Shown: positions 35,426 to 45,316, numbered from the stretch's first letter. The stretch: DNA of 64,000 bases from Mucilaginibacter sp. MD40 (GCF_002288635.1 NZ_NRSW01000001.1:2404802-2468801); one strand, 5' to 3'. The notes: generated by a model not told the origin, from the letters alone. Translations and numbers: made by a program.

Positions 35426-35722
35426 ATGAAAGATAAACTTAAGCCACTTATTAAGGAAGCTAAAAAAACTGCTCAGAAAGCCATACATCAGCAACTGGTT
35501 GCCAGTTTAAAAGAAGTAGCCGCTAAATTTAGTACAGCTTCAAAAAAACTTGACAAAAAAATTGATAAAGAAGCCAAAAAGCTTGCTAAAAAGATGGCCA
35601 AAAACATCAGCATCAATAAAGATGAGTTGCTGAAAGATACTACCGCGCCTGCAAAACCCATCGCGGTTCCGGTAAAGCCTAAAGCCGCAAAAAAGGCCGA
35701 AACAGAAACCAATCCCCAGTAA
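35426..35722 (+). CDS. Small lysine/alanine-rich protein, histone H1-like
   Basis: 98 residues, about a quarter Lys. Residues 1-70 are predicted as basic amphipathic helix (KKTAQKAIHQQLVASLKEVAAKF, KKLDKKIDKEAKKLAKKMAK), and residues 71-98 are a Pro/Ala/Lys tail (PAKPIAVPVKPKAAKK) like eukaryotic H1 and bacterial Hc1. A nucleic-acid-binding role is possible; no domain is recognised, so this rests on composition. No signal peptide. Its stop is two bases from the convergent response regulator's stop. Confidence 0.6.
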   Translation: MKDKLKPLIKEAKKTAQKAIHQQLVASLKEVAAKFSTASKKLDKKIDKEAKKLAKKMAKNISINKDELLKDTTAPAKPIAVPVKPKAAKKAETETNPQ

Positions 35723-35724
35723 TT

Positions 35725-36378
35725 CTATAGCTTGATCAGCTCGCTTTTTAGAGCCGAAATTACCAGGCCTGTTCTGGATTTAACATCAAATTTCTGGAAC
35801 AGTGCCTCCCTGTAATTATCTATGGTGTGTGGGCTCAGGTGCATCATATCGGCTATTTGCTTATAGGTATAATCCGAGCAGCATAACTCCAGGAACTTTT
35901 GCTCATTCTTGGTCAATTCAATTATCGCCGCTTTAACAGGCTGGTTATTTTGAATATTACGCAACAGCTTACCCGACACAAGTTCGTTGATGTAAAAAGA
36001 ATGTTTGGCTATTCCTTTAATAGCGCTGATCAGGTCGCCGGTTTTTGACTGTTTAAGCATATAACCACCGGCGCCGCTTTTTAGCATACCTATAATAGGC
36101 TTATCTTCTTCAAACATACTTAAGGCCAGCACATTAATATCCGGGTAATGCTCTTTTAGCCACCGGGTGGTTTCATAACCATCCATAACCGGCATAGTAA
36201 TGTCCATCAGTATTACTTCGGGCAACTGGTTGTCGCAAAGTTTTTTGATCATATCGGCGCCGTTATCGGCATCGAATAAAACATTTACTTCATTTGATTC
36301 CGAAAGTAATTTGGCAAGCCCCTGCCTGAACAGGGTATGGTCATCAACAATGGCGATATTAATTTTCTCAGAAGTCAT
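35725..36378 (-). CDS. NarL/FixJ-type response regulator
   Basis: 217 residues: receiver domain 1-125 with Asp12-Asp13 and phospho-acceptor Asp59 (LMDITMPVMDG), and a LuxR-type helix-turn-helix at ~150-215 (TKNEQKFLELCCSDYTYKQIADMMHLSPHTIDNYREALFQKFDVKSRTGL). It should be phosphorylated by the histidine kinase encoded just upstream (4-base gap), and control transcription. Last gene of the four-gene operon 38401 to 35725. Confidence 0.9.
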   Translation of the reverse strand: MTSEKINIAIVDDHTLFRQGLAKLLSESNEVNVLFDADNGADMIKKLCDNQLPEVILMDITMPVMDGYETTRWLKEHYPDINVLALSMFEEDKPIIGMLKSGAGGYMLKQSKTGDLISAIKGIAKHSFYINELVSGKLLRNIQNNQPVKAAIIELTKNEQKFLELCCSDYTYKQIADMMHLSPHTIDNYREALFQKFDVKSRTGLVISALKSELIKL

Positions 36379-36382
36379 AAAG

Positions 36383-37171
36383 TTATAGGTTAGGAATTTG
36401 TATAGTAATGGTTGATCCTTTTCCGGGAGTTGACCGGATATTAGCTGTGCCGTTTATCATGGCCGATCTTTTTACCATGTTGTGCAGGCCCATGCCGCTT
36501 TTACGGCTTAGCGCCTCATCCACATTAAAACCTGTGCCGTTATCTGTTATTTCCAGTATACAAGAGCCATTAGCCTGGTTCAGGTTAATGTGTATGGCAG
36601 TGGCGCGGGCGTGTTGTATAATGTTATTGATGATCTCCTGGAACAACCTGAAAAGTATGGTTTCTTTAGCGTTATCCAGTTGTGTGAGATCATGGTCGTA
36701 ATTAAATACCACTTCAAACTTATCTGACCGCCTGAGCCATTCCAGTTCAAAATCAATGGCTGATGCCAAACCCCTGCTCACAATTTCCTCGCCATGCAGC
36801 AGCCTCGAAAGTGCCTTAACTTCTTTGATGGAGCGCAGGGTAAGGTCTTCCACAAGGGCAAGTTTTTCAGCCGTATTTTGGGTATCTGTTACATCAACCG
36901 AACTTAGAGTAATAGTGGTAAGGCTAAGCAACTGGCCAATATTGTCATGCAGGTCATAAGCTACGGTTTTAAGCGTTTGTTCCTGCACCTCCATTTGTGT
37001 TTTTAAAAGCTCCGTTTCAAAATTCTTTTGCATCAGTATGGTATCATCGCGGTGCTGCTTCTTGCGCCGGTTGTATGACAGCACATACAGTATCAGGAAC
37101 AGCGGCGCTATTAAAAAGATCACCGATGTTAAGCCTATCAGCGATATTACTTCCTTTGTCGATATCTGCAT
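36383..37171 (-). CDS. Sensor histidine kinase (HisKA_3 / NarX-type)
   Basis: About 262 residues from the ATG at 37171 (MQISTKEV); an in-frame ATG at 37189 adds six residues. One N-terminal membrane segment (VISLIGLTSVIFLIAPLFLILYVLSY), a coiled linker, the dimerisation/phosphotransfer motif YDLHDNIGQLLSL with the phospho-His, and an HATPase_c domain with IINNIIQHARAT (N box), DNGTGF (G1) and GMGLHNM (G2). No extracytoplasmic sensor domain, so sensing may come from the adjacent multi-pass protein. It overlaps that gene by 25 bases and precedes the regulator by four. Confidence 0.88.
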   Translation of the reverse strand: MQISTKEVISLIGLTSVIFLIAPLFLILYVLSYNRRKKQHRDDTILMQKNFETELLKTQMEVQEQTLKTVAYDLHDNIGQLLSLTTITLSSVDVTDTQNTAEKLALVEDLTLRSIKEVKALSRLLHGEEIVSRGLASAIDFELEWLRRSDKFEVVFNYDHDLTQLDNAKETILFRLFQEIINNIIQHARATAIHINLNQANGSCILEITDNGTGFNVDEALSRKSGMGLHNMVKRSAMINGTANIRSTPGKGSTITIQIPNL

Positions 37172-37794
37172 ATGAAAGCGTATGACCAAAATGTATACAT
37201 AATGATATCCAGCACATTAAAAATAATATACCTGATGGAGTTATTGTAGGTGATAGACTCGTATTTCGCCAGGTAATCCAAAAAGTTATTACATGCCGTG
37301 CTGCCAAAATAGAAGAACAGGGCGCCGCTAACCCACCAGAATGATGCTGAGTACAGCAACGGCTCAAAACGCTCGTCTTTAAGTTTGAGGTAATAATAGT
37401 ACAAACTGGCCAGCACAAACACAACCGACATAACCGACGCCGTAACTGATACGAAACCCGAAAAGTTTGTGTGAATAAGCTCGCCCAGGTAAAGCGCTAA
37501 AAAAGCCGCGTACCAGGTAATTAACCATTTAACCGGGTAGTGGTAAGGCCTGTACAAGTAGTAAAAAAATAAACTGGTAAAACCACACTCAAATAACAGA
37601 TAGATATTATAAATAGGATAGTTATTTACCCTGAGATGGTGGCGCATATAAATGCCTCCTAACTCTGTTGCGCAGGTAAGCAGCAAAAAGGGGATAAACA
37701 TTTTCCAGGCCAGGCTTTTGTCTTTCCGCAGAAAAACAAAAGCCGCCAGGAAACATACGCATTCTGTAAATGTATTTATGCTTAAATAGGCCAC
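37147..37794 (-). CDS. Multi-pass membrane protein, candidate sensor component
   Basis: 215 residues with about seven hydrophobic stretches (e.g. FTECVCFLAAFVFL, MFIPFLLLTCATELGG, IYNIYLLFECGFTSLFFYYLY, WLITWYAAFLALYLGEL, VSVTASVMSVVFVLASLYYYYLKL, FWWVSGALFFYFGS, YIIFNVLDIIMYTFWSYAFICRY) and short loops. No enzyme motif. Similar integral proteins are often beside NarX-type kinases in Bacteroidota. It overlaps the kinase gene, so translational coupling is likely, and follows the lipoprotein gene by 13 bases. Its role is an inference from context. Confidence 0.6.
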   Translation of the reverse strand: MAYLSINTFTECVCFLAAFVFLRKDKSLAWKMFIPFLLLTCATELGGIYMRHHLRVNNYPIYNIYLLFECGFTSLFFYYLYRPYHYPVKWLITWYAAFLALYLGELIHTNFSGFVSVTASVMSVVFVLASLYYYYLKLKDERFEPLLYSASFWWVSGALFFYFGSTACNNFLDYLAKYESITYNNSIRYIIFNVLDIIMYTFWSYAFICRYRQRK

Positions 37795-37807
37795 AGTAGG
37801 ATAATAA

Positions 37808-38401
37808 TTACGGGATGAGGGTAGCGCCTACGCTGTTACAATCTCTTGGCGGAGGGCATAGCTCACCACGATTTTCTGGCTCAGCGCCTACAATAAAACC
37901 TTTGGATGGTTGGCCATTGTTACCCAGCAATTTGTCGGTGTAATAATCGCGGTGGTATTTCTGGTTCATTTTATTAGTGCTGTCTTTTGTAGATACTAAT
38001 ACCAGTGTGTTATGGCCCCAATAATCAGGAGCAGGTTTATGGCCGCCAGCAAATCTGGCCGGATAAATAGTATCATAAGTGGCCAAGTAAAAACGTATAC
38101 CGTCTCCACCTTCGCTCTTAATTTTATTTACCAGTTTCTGCAACCTGTCCACACTAAACCATATGGCGCGTGTGTTAGGTGCTTTTTTCTTTTTTGAATC
38201 ATTCTGTGAAACACCAAAAGAGTCTACCGTGCCGGCATGTTTTGCGTAATTCTTTACATATTGTTTTGCCAGTTCATAACTAAGAGTATCCGGATCATTA
38301 AACGCTGCGGAGGCGTTTAAATCGGCATGTTGATTTTGGCAGGCAGCCAGCGCGAAGGCAAATAAAGCTGATGCGAATAAGGTTTTTTTTAAGGTGATCA
38401 T
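37808..38401 (-). CDS. Lipoprotein of unknown function at the head of the sensory operon
   Basis: 197 residues. A signal peptide with lipobox ALAAC (Cys20), a basic stretch KKKKAPNTRA (~72-81) and a Cys-containing end (GELCPPPRDCNSVGATL). The middle (RAIWFSVDRLQKLVNKIKSEGGDGIRFYLATYD) looks like a small folded domain I cannot place. First gene of the four-gene unit, thirteen bases before the membrane protein. A 277-base region separates it from the divergent tail-collar gene. Confidence 0.65.
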   Translation of the reverse strand: MITLKKTLFASALFAFALAACQNQHADLNASAAFNDPDTLSYELAKQYVKNYAKHAGTVDSFGVSQNDSKKKKAPNTRAIWFSVDRLQKLVNKIKSEGGDGIRFYLATYDTIYPARFAGGHKPAPDYWGHNTLVLVSTKDSTNKMNQKYHRDYYTDKLLGNNGQPSKGFIVGAEPENRGELCPPPRDCNSVGATLIP

Positions 38402-38678
38402 GGTTTATTGTATAATTTATCGAAGTTGCTTATTTAAGTAATGATTAACAATACTGCACTGCGCCTTTTTTTAACCTAAGTTTTATATAAAAAAAGCTGT
38501 TTTCACCCTTTAATATTTTAATTGATAAGTTGAGATTTGAGGTAAAATATCTTACTTGTTAAAATAAACAACCGTAATTTATTTTGAATGATAGTTATTA
38601 AAACGGGTATTACACACCGGTTAATAGTTTGTTCAGCAATTAATTTAGTAATATTATAACTTAAATCTTATCACAATT

Positions 38679-39218
38679 ATGGAACCTTTAGTAGGCGAGA
38701 TCAAATTGTTCGCAGGTAACTTTGCACCCCAGGGCTGGTTTTTTTGCGATGGCACCACGTTACCCATTAGCCGTTACCAGGCATTATTCTCATTATTAGG
38801 CACTATGTATGGTGGCGATGGATATAGTAATTTTCAATTGCCCGATCTTCGTGGAACCGTACCCTTGCATGTTGGCAATGGCGGCAGCCAGTCTGGCGTT
38901 ACCGTAACTTTGGGCGAGCGCACAGGTAGTGCGAGCGTAAAGCTAAGTGTTACCCAATTACCGCCACATACGCATAGCATATATGCTGTTTCTGTTGGAG
39001 ACAAGCCACAACCTAATGGTAATTATTTATCGGCACTTCCGGTTGACCCAAACACCGGAGAAGGCTCTAACAACTACGCTGATGGCTCGCCGGACAGCGT
39101 ACTTAATGCAGGTTCGGTTACTTCTACGGGTGGTGGCCTTCCTTTTGATATTGTGCAGCCTTCATTAGGAGTTAACTACATTATCGCTTACGAAGGTATA
39201 TATCCTCCACGCCCATAA
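38679..39218 (+). CDS. Phage tail-collar domain protein (microcystin-dependent protein type)
   Basis: 179 residues. The opening MEPLVGEIKLFAGNFAPQGWFFCDGTTLPISRYQALFSLLGTMYGGDG is the tail-collar signature found in phage tail fibres and in bacterial MdpB-like proteins, which occur in chromosomes without a phage. The C-terminal half is Gly/Pro/Asn-rich with QLPPHTHS. No signal peptide. No other phage gene is near, so this is best read as a domesticated or adhesin-associated protein. 209 bases precede the adhesin gene. Confidence 0.8.
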   Translation: MEPLVGEIKLFAGNFAPQGWFFCDGTTLPISRYQALFSLLGTMYGGDGYSNFQLPDLRGTVPLHVGNGGSQSGVTVTLGERTGSASVKLSVTQLPPHTHSIYAVSVGDKPQPNGNYLSALPVDPNTGEGSNNYADGSPDSVLNAGSVTSTGGGLPFDIVQPSLGVNYIIAYEGIYPPRP

Positions 39219-39238
39219 TTAGCAGATAAAATCACCCT

Positions 39239-39273
39239 TACCCTGCAATAAATTAAACAGTTGTTGCAGGGTA
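39239..39273 (+). terminator. Hairpin after the tail-collar gene, terminator-like but no T run
   Basis: TACCCTGCAA (39239-39248) and TTGCAGGGTA (39264-39273) pair perfectly over a 15-base loop, 20 bases after the stop. The lack of a T run leaves termination, attenuation or mRNA protection open. Confidence 0.5.
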
Positions 39274-39427
39274 TATAAGTAACCGGCGGGTGCCGGCTTG
39301 CTGCATTCCGTAATAATTAATAGGTAACTCCTGCGCGCTGGCCGTATGGGGTTTTACAGGTTAATAGCATTACTACAGTTATCAGCATAGTAAGCTCACC
39401 AAAACCGATCACACAAATTCTCTCTTT

Positions 39428-42400
39428 ATGATTAAAACTTTACTTTTAAAAAAAAGTACGCTAACCAACTCTATACGCTCCATAAAGATAGTGGGCTTAT
39501 TGGTTATGTTAATATGCACAGCAAGCAGGGGCTATGCACAGGTTTATTATGTATTAAATAGCGGTACGGGTAATACCACTAACGCGGTAAATGCATTAAA
39601 GAGAATTGACTATAACGGCAGTAACGAAACAACGGTTACCAGCAGCATCCCCAACCCGGTACTTGTGGAGGTTGACGCGCCGAACAACCGGATATTTACG
39701 TATAACGGTTTTTTAGGCAGCAGAACCATCAATGTGGTCGACATGACGTCGGGATCGGTTATTAACCAGATCAGTTTGCCCTCGGCTATCAATACAACCG
39801 GCTATTCTGTTGGCGCCATTAAATACGACCCCATAAACAACTGGGTTTATTACACAACCAACACCGGCAAAGGTACTGCCGACGCCATGAACGCTATTTA
39901 CCGCTCCAAGCCCGACGGTAGCCAAAACGCGGCCTTAGCAACCAGTGTAGCCCTTTTTCCGGTATACCTGGCGCTGGATATCCCTAATAACCGTGTTTTT
40001 ATTTACGAGGGTATTTTTAGCGGCCGTAAATTTTTAACGTTCGATTTAAATTCAAATACCGTAACAGGCAACGCGCCCGTAAGCAATATTGTAACAGCGA
40101 TGGCTTATGATAAGCTGAGTGATAATATCTATTATACCACCAGTGATAATAACCCCGCGGCTACTACAGATAATGATGCTTTAAGGAAAATAAAACCTGG
40201 TGGCAGCGGGGGAGAAGTAGTAGTAAAAGCAAGTTTATTTAAAAGCCCGCAATACCTGGCTTTGGACGCCGGCAATAACCGCGCTTTTGTTTACGAGGGT
40301 TACATAGGCTCGTCAACCACCATAAGGTTAGATGATACAGGTATATTTTCGGTAGACCTGAGTTCAGGCAGTACCACACAGATACTTAACCACGTTAACC
40401 TGCAAAACACGCCAACTTACTATCGTGTAAATGGCATATACGCGGCGGCTGCACCAGTTCTATCTACCACAACAGCAACTAGTATTACTTCGGCGGCGGC
40501 CACCATAGCAGGTTCTGTTACACGCAGCGACGGGGCTGTTACAGAAAAGGGTATCCTGTACAGTACCAGCAACAGCACACCGCTGCTCAACGCCAATGGT
40601 GTTACAAAAGCTACTAACGGAACCGGTACCGGTAATATCTCTGTTAATTTAACCGGGCTTAACAGCAATACAACCTACTATGCGCGTACCTATGCCATAA
40701 GCGCGGCAGGTACCACCTATGGCAATGTTATCAACTTTAACACGCTCGCGTCAAACAATGCCTCATTAACTAATTACACCATCAGTTCAGGAACATTAGA
40801 TCCTGCGTTTTCATCAAACACTACCAGTTACACCGTTTCTGTACCTAACAGTGTAACCGCTATAACCTTTACACCTGCGCTCCCAACCGGTGCAAGCGCA
40901 AAAGTAAATAACACGCCAACAGGCGGGGCAGGGCAGCCCGCGTCGGCAAGTATCAGCTTATCAACCGGCTTAAATGTAGTTACTACAGTGGTAACCGCCC
41001 AGGATGGTACAACCACCCAAACCTACGCCATCAACGTAACCCGGGCAAAAGCCGATCAAACACTTAGCTTTTCGGGCTTCCCGGCAAAAAGTTATGGCGA
41101 CGCCGACTTTGTTAGCGGTTTTACTGCCAGCAGCGGCCTGCCTGTTACCTATACCAGCAGTAACCCTGCTGTAGTAACTATTGTAAATAACCAGTTCCAT
41201 ATAACAGGAGCGGGTTCTACCAATATTACTGCCTATCAGGCTGGCGATGCCAACACTAACGCGGTAACTTCAGCTGCGCAAACGCTTACTGTTTCGCCAA
41301 AGGCGATCACACTAACTGCCGACGGTAAAAGTAAAGTTTACGGAGCAACCGACCCTGCACTTACCTATACCACAACTGGGCTTATCACTGGCGATGCCTT
41401 AACCGGATCGTTATCCAGGGATGCCGGTGAGAACGCGGGCAATTACACCATTAACCAGGGTACACTTAACAATACCAACAACCCGAATTATAACATCAGC
41501 TATACAGGCAACAGCCTTACGATAGTTAAAAAGGATATTGATATTACGATTGATACGGTTACCAAGGTTTATGGTGACGCGGACCCTGCCTTTGTATACC
41601 ATCTGAATACGCCGCTTTTATTTACCGGCGATAAAATAGTTGGCAGCCCGGCCCGTAACGCTGGAGAAAGCGTTGGCTTTTATAACATCAGTAAGGGAAC
41701 GCTGGCCATTGCCAATGATTCTTATACCGTTGACCAGAATAATTACAACTTTATCATACATGCAAACGTGCTGCAAATAACCCCGGCAACTTTGAATGTT
41801 AATGCTGATAATAAATCAAAAACGTTTAACCATCCTAACCCGCCGCTTACCTACCAGATATCGGGCTTTAAAAATGGCGACACCGAGGCTGTGTTCAGCA
41901 CGCCTGTATCTATAAGCACCAACGCCACAGACAGCTCACCTGTTGGCACGTATGAAATATTTATAGGTAATGCTGTTGACCCTAACTATACCTTTAATTA
42001 TACCAATGGGACGTTAACTATTAATCCACCACCCAATAATGCCAACCTTGCATCTATCAGTACCGATGTAGGTACACTAACCCCTGCGTTTAACCAGGAT
42101 AGTACCAATTACACGGTATCTGTTGCCGATGGTGTAAACCAGATAAATATCACCCCAACGCTGAGCGATACAAGGGCCTCGGTACAGGTAAATTATATAC
42201 CTGCTACATCAGGAACATCGTCTGCAGTAGCTATTTACCCGGGAGATAACATGATACCTGTACAAGTAACTGCCCAGGATGGCACCACAACCAAGGTTTA
42301 TAACATTAATGTTAAAGCGCCGCTTGATAAGAACGCCAATCTGTCATCAGTAAATTTCTATGATGGTGAAACACCTGTACCTTCATCTTATAACGCACAA

Positions 42401-45316
42401 ACACATAACTACAGCGTTGCAGTACCTTACCAGACCAATTACATCAAAATTGTTCCGCAAACAGCTTCAGCAAACGCCATTGTAACTATCAATAACATCC
42501 CTTACCAGGGTGTATATGGTACTGCTTTACAACCGGGCGCCAACATTTTCAACGTTGTTGTTTATGCGCAGGACAGGGCATACCAGCAAACTTATACCAT
42601 TACCGTTAACAGGGCGCTTTCTTCAAACAACAACCTCGCCACTTTGGTAATTAACCAAACCAACCTGGTGCCATTATTCAACCCTGCGGTAACCAGCTAT
42701 ACCGCTTCGGTAGCCGGTAGTACAAGCTCTGTAGATATCAGCGCGAGTACAGCGGATACTACGGCCGGTTTAACCATTAACAACCAGCCAATAGCCAATA
42801 ACGTTATCAAAAATATTACCCTTATTGGTGGTGATAATATCGTTACCATCAGGGCTACCGCCGCCAATGGCGATACGAAGGATTATACAATTACCATCAA
42901 CCGCGCGCAATCAACCGACGCTACCTTATCTAACCTGACAACTGACGGTGGTTCACTTTCACCAGCATTCAGTCCGTCGGTTACCGCTTACACTCAAACC
43001 GTAGCAATTACAAAAACATCCATAAACATTACACCCACCGCTAATGCCGCAACAAGTTTAATTACGGTAAACGGCACCGGTGTTACCAGCGGTAACCCTA
43101 TTAACTTGCCTTTAAACTATGGCTTAAACACATCAACCATAGTGGTTACTGCTGAAAGTGGCGCCACACAAACTTATACCATAAGTACAACCAGGCCAGA
43201 GCCATCAGCCAACAGTAATCTGGCCAGTATAGTGGTAACACCATCATCTATTTTAACGCAAACCATACCGGGCAGCTATGTAACTTCTGTTTCATCATCA
43301 ACCAGCAGCATTAAACTTACCTTAAATACCGCTGACCCTAACGCAAGTATAAAAGTAAACGGTGTGAGCCTGGCAAATGGCATATTATCAGATCCCATCG
43401 CGCTTAGCAGCAACAGTACCTTAATAACGATTGTTACAACGGCACAAAATGGAACCGCCAAACGCACCTACCAGATCACCGTTAACAAAACCGGCTCAAG
43501 TAACGCCGAGGTGACAGATATCAAGCTAACTCCATCTTCGGCGCTTAGCCTGATCAGTAAGGACAACTACAATACATCTGTAAGTAGCAGTATCAGCAGC
43601 GTAAAGCTTACGCTTACTGCTGCTGATGATAATGCATCGCTAAAAGTTAATGGCATGGCGGTTACCAGCGGTACAATATCAGACCCGATAGCCTTAACTG
43701 GTGCAAGTACGGTGCTGAATATTGTTTCAACCGCCGAAGATGGCACCACCACCCGTAATTATAGCGTAACGGTAAATAAAACAGGTTCAAGCGATGCAAA
43801 TATTGCCAGCCTGAATATTACCCCGGCCGCGGTGCTGTTAAAAACATCGGCCGGTAATTACCAGGCTAACGTCAGTACGTTGGTTAATAGTGTAAAAGTT
43901 ACTGCCTTACCGGTGTCTCCAAGTGCCACCGTTAAAGTTAATGGTACGGTGGTGGCAAACGGCTCATCATCAAATGATATACCGCTAAACGGCTACGCAA
44001 CCTTAATTAACATTGTAACTACCGCCGAAGATGGTGTAACAACCAGAACCTTTACCATTACGGTAATTAAGACGGGCTCAAATATCACATCGTTAGCAAA
44101 CATATCGTTAACCCCGGCGTCTATGCTCACGCTTAGTTCTAACAGTTCTTTTGTTACTAACTACACTTCATCAGTTGCTAATAATGTAGATAGCATTAAA
44201 ATAGCAGCTACACTTACCGACCCTAACGGGAGCCTGAAAGTCAACGGCACACCAATATCGAGCGGGGCTTTATCGAACGCCCTGGGCTTTGTTAACAACA
44301 GCGCCTATATAGCTATTGAAGTAACTGCTGAAGATGGGTCAACCACCCATACTTATACCATTACTGTAAACAAAAGGGGATCCAGCAACGCCAATATAAG
44401 CGATTTGGTTATGGTGCCCGGGGTAACGCTAACACAAACATTTCCCGGTAATTATTCGGCTTCGGTAAACTCAAGCCTCAACAGCGTTCAGCTTAAAGCT
44501 AAAACAGAGGATGCCAACGCCACTATACAAATTAATGGCAACCCGGTAATTAGCGGTGTAATAACTGATCCGATAGCTTTAACCGGCAGCAGTACAGTAT
44601 TAAATATCATTTCTACAGCACAGGATGGCATCACTAAGCGCACATACGCCATTACCGTTAACAAAAACGGCTCAAGCAACGCAAACATGTCCAGTTTGGC
44701 GGTTAATCCGACGGGAACGCTAACCCTTGTTTCCGCAGGTAATTACAGCACAACGGCAGCACCTGCACAAGCCAGTGTACAGGTAGCGGCCATACCTTCT
44801 GATAGCAATGCTTCTATAACCATCAACGGAATAGCTACCGCCAACGGCGTGCCATCAGCGCCAATTGCGTTAAACGCGACCAGTACATTATTATCTATTG
44901 TAGTTACAGCAGAAGACGGGATTACCACACGCACCTTTACCATAACTGTTAACAAAGCGCCAAACACCCTTATGGCTACACGACAGGAAATAAGAATGCT
45001 GGCCCCTAAAACCGCTGCATCTTTTGCACCTGCTGATGTTGTAGTACACCCGGCCGTATCACCTAATGGCGACGGATCAAATGATTTTCTCACAATTGAA
45101 GGACTGTCTGATGTTTCGGGCAGCAAGTTGTCTATCATGAACGCGGCGGGTAACCTGGTTTATGAAACCAAAAACTATGGCAAGAACGGCAATGTGTTTG
45201 ACGGCCATGACCGCGGCGGCTCCATGCTTAGATCCGGCACTTATTATTACGCGCTGGAATACACCACCGGGAATGAAACCAAGCGCAAAACCGGTTACCT
45301 GGTACTTAAATATTAA
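39428..45316 (+). CDS. Giant T9SS type B surface protein with cadherin-like and MBG repeats
   Basis: 1962 residues. Signal peptide 1-37 (SRGYA-QVYY). Residues ~38-345 have repeated strand motifs like a beta-propeller (YDPINNWVYYTTNTG, LALDIPNNRVFIYEG). A fibronectin-III-like unit (~346-437) is followed by a cadherin-like beta-sandwich unit (~440-536), a Big-type Ig unit, three MBG units (~625-865, YGATDPALTY, YGDADPAFVY, FNHPNPPLTY) and ten more cadherin-like units (NASLTNY/NANLASI pattern, ending VNK.GSSNA). Residues ~1865-1962 are the gliding-motility/T9SS type B sorting domain (VSPNGDGSNDFLTIEGL ... GTYYYALEY). It should be exported through T9SS and anchored via the downstream PorP/SprF protein, probably as an adhesin. 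Confidence 0.9.
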   Translation: MIKTLLLKKSTLTNSIRSIKIVGLLVMLICTASRGYAQVYYVLNSGTGNTTNAVNALKRIDYNGSNETTVTSSIPNPVLVEVDAPNNRIFTYNGFLGSRTINVVDMTSGSVINQISLPSAINTTGYSVGAIKYDPINNWVYYTTNTGKGTADAMNAIYRSKPDGSQNAALATSVALFPVYLALDIPNNRVFIYEGIFSGRKFLTFDLNSNTVTGNAPVSNIVTAMAYDKLSDNIYYTTSDNNPAATTDNDALRKIKPGGSGGEVVVKASLFKSPQYLALDAGNNRAFVYEGYIGSSTTIRLDDTGIFSVDLSSGSTTQILNHVNLQNTPTYYRVNGIYAAAAPVLSTTTATSITSAAATIAGSVTRSDGAVTEKGILYSTSNSTPLLNANGVTKATNGTGTGNISVNLTGLNSNTTYYARTYAISAAGTTYGNVINFNTLASNNASLTNYTISSGTLDPAFSSNTTSYTVSVPNSVTAITFTPALPTGASAKVNNTPTGGAGQPASASISLSTGLNVVTTVVTAQDGTTTQTYAINVTRAKADQTLSFSGFPAKSYGDADFVSGFTASSGLPVTYTSSNPAVVTIVNNQFHITGAGSTNITAYQAGDANTNAVTSAAQTLTVSPKAITLTADGKSKVYGATDPALTYTTTGLITGDALTGSLSRDAGENAGNYTINQGTLNNTNNPNYNISYTGNSLTIVKKDIDITIDTVTKVYGDADPAFVYHLNTPLLFTGDKIVGSPARNAGESVGFYNISKGTLAIANDSYTVDQNNYNFIIHANVLQITPATLNVNADNKSKTFNHPNPPLTYQISGFKNGDTEAVFSTPVSISTNATDSSPVGTYEIFIGNAVDPNYTFNYTNGTLTINPPPNNANLASISTDVGTLTPAFNQDSTNYTVSVADGVNQINITPTLSDTRASVQVNYIPATSGTSSAVAIYPGDNMIPVQVTAQDGTTTKVYNINVKAPLDKNANLSSVNFYDGETPVPSSYNAQTHNYSVAVPYQTNYIKIVPQTASANAIVTINNIPYQGVYGTALQPGANIFNVVVYAQDRAYQQTYTITVNRALSSNNNLATLVINQTNLVPLFNPAVTSYTASVAGSTSSVDISASTADTTAGLTINNQPIANNVIKNITLIGGDNIVTIRATAANGDTKDYTITINRAQSTDATLSNLTTDGGSLSPAFSPSVTAYTQTVAITKTSINITPTANAATSLITVNGTGVTSGNPINLPLNYGLNTSTIVVTAESGATQTYTISTTRPEPSANSNLASIVVTPSSILTQTIPGSYVTSVSSSTSSIKLTLNTADPNASIKVNGVSLANGILSDPIALSSNSTLITIVTTAQNGTAKRTYQITVNKTGSSNAEVTDIKLTPSSALSLISKDNYNTSVSSSISSVKLTLTAADDNASLKVNGMAVTSGTISDPIALTGASTVLNIVSTAEDGTTTRNYSVTVNKTGSSDANIASLNITPAAVLLKTSAGNYQANVSTLVNSVKVTALPVSPSATVKVNGTVVANGSSSNDIPLNGYATLINIVTTAEDGVTTRTFTITVIKTGSNITSLANISLTPASMLTLSSNSSFVTNYTSSVANNVDSIKIAATLTDPNGSLKVNGTPISSGALSNALGFVNNSAYIAIEVTAEDGSTTHTYTITVNKRGSSNANISDLVMVPGVTLTQTFPGNYSASVNSSLNSVQLKAKTEDANATIQINGNPVISGVITDPIALTGSSTVLNIISTAQDGITKRTYAITVNKNGSSNANMSSLAVNPTGTLTLVSAGNYSTTAAPAQASVQVAAIPSDSNASITINGIATANGVPSAPIALNATSTLLSIVVTAEDGITTRTFTITVNKAPNTLMATRQEIRMLAPKTAASFAPADVVVHPAVSPNGDGSNDFLTIEGLSDVSGSKLSIMNAAGNLVYETKNYGKNGNVFDGHDRGGSMLRSGTYYYALEYTTGNETKRKTGYLVLKY
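43207..44960 (+). repeat. Six tandem cadherin-like units in the adhesin gene
   Basis: The last six beta-sandwich units recur about every 290 bases (~96 residues), each opening with SN/SDAN and closing with VNKTGSS. Similarity is clear at protein level and partial at DNA level (e.g. GTTAACAAAA.CGGCTCAAG). Confidence 0.75.

Noticed and set aside
38679..39218. Prophage remnant
   Set aside because: Only one tail-collar gene, with no integrase, capsid, terminase or att-like repeats; such genes occur alone in chromosomes.
43207..44960. CRISPR-like array
   Set aside because: The period is about 290 bases, repeats diverge and lie in one open reading frame of an adhesin.
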